A stretch of DNA of 6,881 nt from Candidatus Hydrogenedentota bacterium (GTDB lineage: Bacteria; Hydrogenedentota; Hydrogenedentia; Hydrogenedentales; JAEUWI01): assembly GCA_030430835.1 (NCBI GenBank), contig JAUIKJ010000162.1, forward strand, positions 1 through 6,881, written 5' to 3'. The translations under genes and the position numbers were made by a program. Positions 5,686 through 6,881 of the stretch are shown here, piece after piece; the first letter of the stretch is position 1, and each line of letters opens with the position of its first letter. A model generated the notes under the pieces. The model did not search any database and had not been told where the DNA came from. It saw only the letters and a list, made by a program, of their open reading frames with translations.

Positions 5686-6225
5686 ATGAGAATTATCGCC
5701 GGAAGTGCACGCGGCCTTCGCATCGAAGCGCCCCCGGGCCCCAATGTCCGCCCCACCCTGGATCGGGTGCGCGAGGCCCTGTTCAGCATTCTCATGCCGC
5801 GGCTGGAAGACGCCCGCTTTGTTGATCTGTTCTGCGGATCCGGGGCCAACGGCATTGAGGCCCTCAGCCGTGGCGCGGCCAATGTGACCTTCGTGGATCA
5901 GGATCGCAAGGCACTCAATACGGTGCGCGACAACCTCAATCGTGCGCGTGTCGCCACCCACGCCACCTGCCTGCAACTGGAAATACCGCGGGAGATCCAG
6001 CGCATCCCGGGCACCTTCGATCTCGTCTTCGCGGATCCCGCCTATGATTTCGACGCCTACGACGCCCTGCTTGATGCGATCGCCGCCGGTACCCTGCTCG
6101 CGGAAGATGGCCTCGTCATTGTGGAGCATCGCCGCAGCGTGGATCTCCCGGCCACGACAGACGCACTCACGCGCACGCGCGTCGCGCCCTACGGCCAATG
6201 TGCGTTGTCCTTCTACGCACGTTGA
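5686..6225 (+). CDS. rsmD: 16S rRNA (guanine(966)-N(2))-methyltransferase RsmD
   Basis: This 179-residue protein is of normal family length. RsmD transfers a methyl group from S-adenosylmethionine to N2 of G966 of 16S rRNA in the assembling 30S subunit (family knowledge). Seen here are the N-terminal RIIAGSARG (2-10), RPTLDRVREALFSIL (22-36) and the SAM-binding motif I VDLFCGSGANGIEALSRGA (46-64). VTFVDQD (67-73) supplies the acidic residue after strand 2. The catalytic motif IV appears as FDLVFADPAY (111-120), that is DPAY where most RsmD have DPPY or DPPF; this is a notable substitution of the second proline. The usual partner coaD is not next; nrdR follows after 122 bp under its own likely promoter. 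The gene lies downstream of a structured 615-bp gap. Confidence 0.92.
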   Translation: MRIIAGSARGLRIEAPPGPNVRPTLDRVREALFSILMPRLEDARFVDLFCGSGANGIEALSRGAANVTFVDQDRKALNTVRDNLNRARVATHATCLQLEIPREIQRIPGTFDLVFADPAYDFDAYDALLDAIAAGTLLAEDGLVIVEHRRSVDLPATTDALTRTRVAPYGQCALSFYAR

Positions 6226-6240
6226 ACGCGGCTCGACGGC

Positions 6241-6269
6241 TTGACGCCCTCCCGGGCTTTTGCTACTCT
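6241..6269 (+). promoter_or_regulatory. nrdR: nrdR promoter (extended -10 type)
   Basis: TTGACG (6241-6246, 5 of 6 to the -35 consensus) is separated by exactly 17 bp from TACTCT (6264-6269). That -10 is weak but is preceded by the extended -10 element TGC (6261-6263). The predicted start is near 6276, inside the NrdR-box-like palindrome, about 72 bases before the nrdR ATG. Confidence 0.5.
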
Positions 6270-6274
6270 TTCGG

Positions 6275-6290
6275 CTACTACATATAGCTG
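6275..6290 (+). promoter_or_regulatory. nrdR: NrdR-box-like operator overlapping the transcription start
   Basis: The core CTACATATAG (6278-6287) matches 9 of 10 positions of the NrdR-box core CwAtATaTwG as I remember it. The right flank is poorer. It overlaps the predicted +1 of the nrdR promoter, a repressing position. NrdR normally binds two boxes about 31-32 bp apart. Exactly 31 bp downstream (6306-6321) is a weak match beginning GCACAA, and centred 48 bp away (6323-6338) a clean dyad CACAAC-CA-GTTGTG keeps the outer NrdR-box bases. Autoregulation of nrdR is the inference. Confidence 0.5.
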
Positions 6291-6323
6291 TCAGATCCAT
6301 GCTGCGCACAAGTCGTGCAGTGG

Positions 6324-6337
6324 CACAACCAGTTGTG
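6324..6337. repeat. Perfect dyad CACAAC-CA-GTTGTG before nrdR
   Basis: Six-base perfect arms around CA end 10 bases before the nrdR ATG and overlap its weak ribosome-binding site (GGTGA, 6337-6341). The outer bases match NrdR-box flanks, but the TATA-like centre is missing. In RNA the stem would sit directly against the ribosome-binding site. Confidence 0.4.
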
Positions 6338-6347
6338 GTGATACAAG

Positions 6348-6797
6348 ATGCGGTGTCCGTTCTGCAGTCATACCTCTGCCCGTGTGGTCGATTCCCGCTC
6401 CTCCAAGGATGGCGACTCGATCCGTCGACGCCGCGAGTGCCTCAAGTGTGGCCGTCGTTTTACCACCTATGAGCGCATCGAAGAAGTGGCCCAGATGGTC
6501 ATCAAGAAAGACGGCCGCCGCGAAACCTTCGATCGCTGGAAACTGAAATCGGGCATGCTCAAGGCCGTGGAAAAGCGTCCGGTCAGTCTTGACCAAGTGG
6601 ACGCGATGATTGACGAAGTCGAGCGGGAACTCTTCAACTCGACCGACCACGAAGTGACCACGGACGCGCTGGGTGAAGCGATCATGAACAAGTTGAAGAA
6701 GCTTGACCCCGTGGCTTACGTTCGCTTCGCATCGGTGTACCGGGAGTTCAAGGATATCAATGAGTTCATGAAAGAACTCAAACACATGCTCTCCTGA
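6348..6797 (+). CDS. nrdR: Transcriptional repressor NrdR
   Basis: This 149-residue protein matches the family in length and order. NrdR senses the nucleotide state (ATP/dATP) and represses ribonucleotide reductase operons by binding paired NrdR boxes. The N-terminal zinc ribbon has MRCPFC (C3, C6) and CLKC (C31, C34), with the arginine-rich DNA-contacting RRRREC between them. RFTTYERIE (37-45) links to an ATP-cone domain covering about residues 49-139. Conserved parts of that domain are FDRWKLKSGMLKAVEKRPVS (61-80), KKLDPVAYVRFASVYREFKD (117-136) and the C-terminal INEFMKEL. The start at 6348 gives the canonical M-x-C-P-x-C beginning; its Shine-Dalgarno is weak (GGTGA). No nrd reductase gene is in the window, so targets lie elsewhere. 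Operator-like sites upstream suggest it also represses itself. Confidence 0.96.
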   Translation: MRCPFCSHTSARVVDSRSSKDGDSIRRRRECLKCGRRFTTYERIEEVAQMVIKKDGRRETFDRWKLKSGMLKAVEKRPVSLDQVDAMIDEVERELFNSTDHEVTTDALGEAIMNKLKKLDPVAYVRFASVYREFKDINEFMKELKHMLS

Positions 6798-6802
6798 GAC
6801 AC

Positions 6803-6832
6803 GGCGTCTGATTTAGCTTACATCGCCTTTTT
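6803..6832 (+). terminator. Weak intrinsic-terminator-like hairpin after nrdR
   Basis: GGCG (6803-6806) and CGCC (6824-6827) can pair, and CGCC is followed at once by TTTTT (6828-6832). The stem is short and the loop long (17 nt), so termination would be inefficient. The location, five bases after the nrdR stop and before a new promoter, is right. Confidence 0.3.
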
Positions 6833-6846
6833 CCACAGGTTTTCCC

Positions 6847-6876
6847 TTGGTATCCCCAGGGTACCGTTGCTACACT
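6847..6876 (+). promoter_or_regulatory. Promoter for a gene beyond the right edge
   Basis: TTGGTA (6847-6852, 4 of 6) and TACACT (6871-6876) lie 18 bp apart, the -10 being preceded by the extended element TGC (6868-6870). The block TTGCTACACTT repeats the TTGCTACTCTT of the nrdR promoter with one change, which supports it. The gene it would serve is outside the window. Confidence 0.35.
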
Positions 6877-6881
6877 TCTCT

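Noticed and set aside
6246..6261. GCCC-TCCC-GGGC followed by TTTT, a mini terminator after rsmD
   Set aside because: The stem has only 4 bp and lies inside the spacer of the better-supported nrdR promoter.
5488..6309. 273-codon minus-strand frame across rsmD
   Set aside because: It overlaps rsmD completely, shows no family resemblance and has a stop-poor composition expected opposite a GC-rich gene.
6829..6837. TTTTCCACA, one base from a DnaA box, near the right edge
   Set aside because: It is a single copy with no AT-rich unwinding region, and the clear TTTTCC words elsewhere are not box-like. No case for a replication origin.

Overview
This 6.9-kb window of high-GC bacterial DNA looks like a chromosomal segment, plausibly from an uncultured lineage assembled from environmental data. 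The sdhB remnant is of the Bacteroidetes/Gram-positive type rather than the E. coli type, and there is a large secreted CBM9-like/serine-hydrolase fusion of a sort common in Planctomycetes-Verrucomicrobia-like and Hydrogenedentes-like bacteria. The phylum assignment is a low-confidence inference. No mobile element, CRISPR array, tRNA or rRNA was seen.

Left end (1-595): the first 72 codons of a TatD-family metal-dependent hydrolase, resembling the TatD-like member of ebo clusters, run leftward off the window. Head-to-head with it, and meeting it within about 20 bp, is the C-terminal half of a succinate dehydrogenase/fumarate reductase iron-sulfur subunit. Its two Fe-S cysteine motifs are intact, but the N-terminal 2Fe-2S domain is gone. 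This is a rearrangement scar or an assembly join. A near-perfect palindrome spans the sdhB stop codon.

Centre-left (610-1766): a 7-TM TM198-like (DUF4203-type) membrane protein on the minus strand and a short MgtC/SapB-type membrane protein on the plus strand diverge from an 89-bp gap. mgtC then converges on the next gene with only 5 bp between stop codons.

Centre (1772-5070, minus strand): a DUF2071/YqjF-like protein is followed 83 bp downstream by an 831-aa exported protein. That protein has a signal peptide, a CBM9-like beta-sandwich, an unassigned middle region and a C-terminal class C beta-lactamase-fold serine hydrolase.

Right (5071-6881): a 615-bp non-coding gap with several inverted repeats leads into rsmD (16S rRNA guanine-N2 methyltransferase) and then nrdR, the repressor of ribonucleotide reductase genes. 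The 122-bp rsmD-nrdR gap holds a good extended -10 promoter with an NrdR-box-like palindrome at the predicted transcription start and further half-matching dyads downstream, suggesting autoregulation. After nrdR there is a weak terminator-like hairpin and a promoter for a gene beyond the window.

No complete novel multi-gene system is evident. The best leads are the sdhB/TatD junction, the nrdR control region and the multidomain hydrolase.
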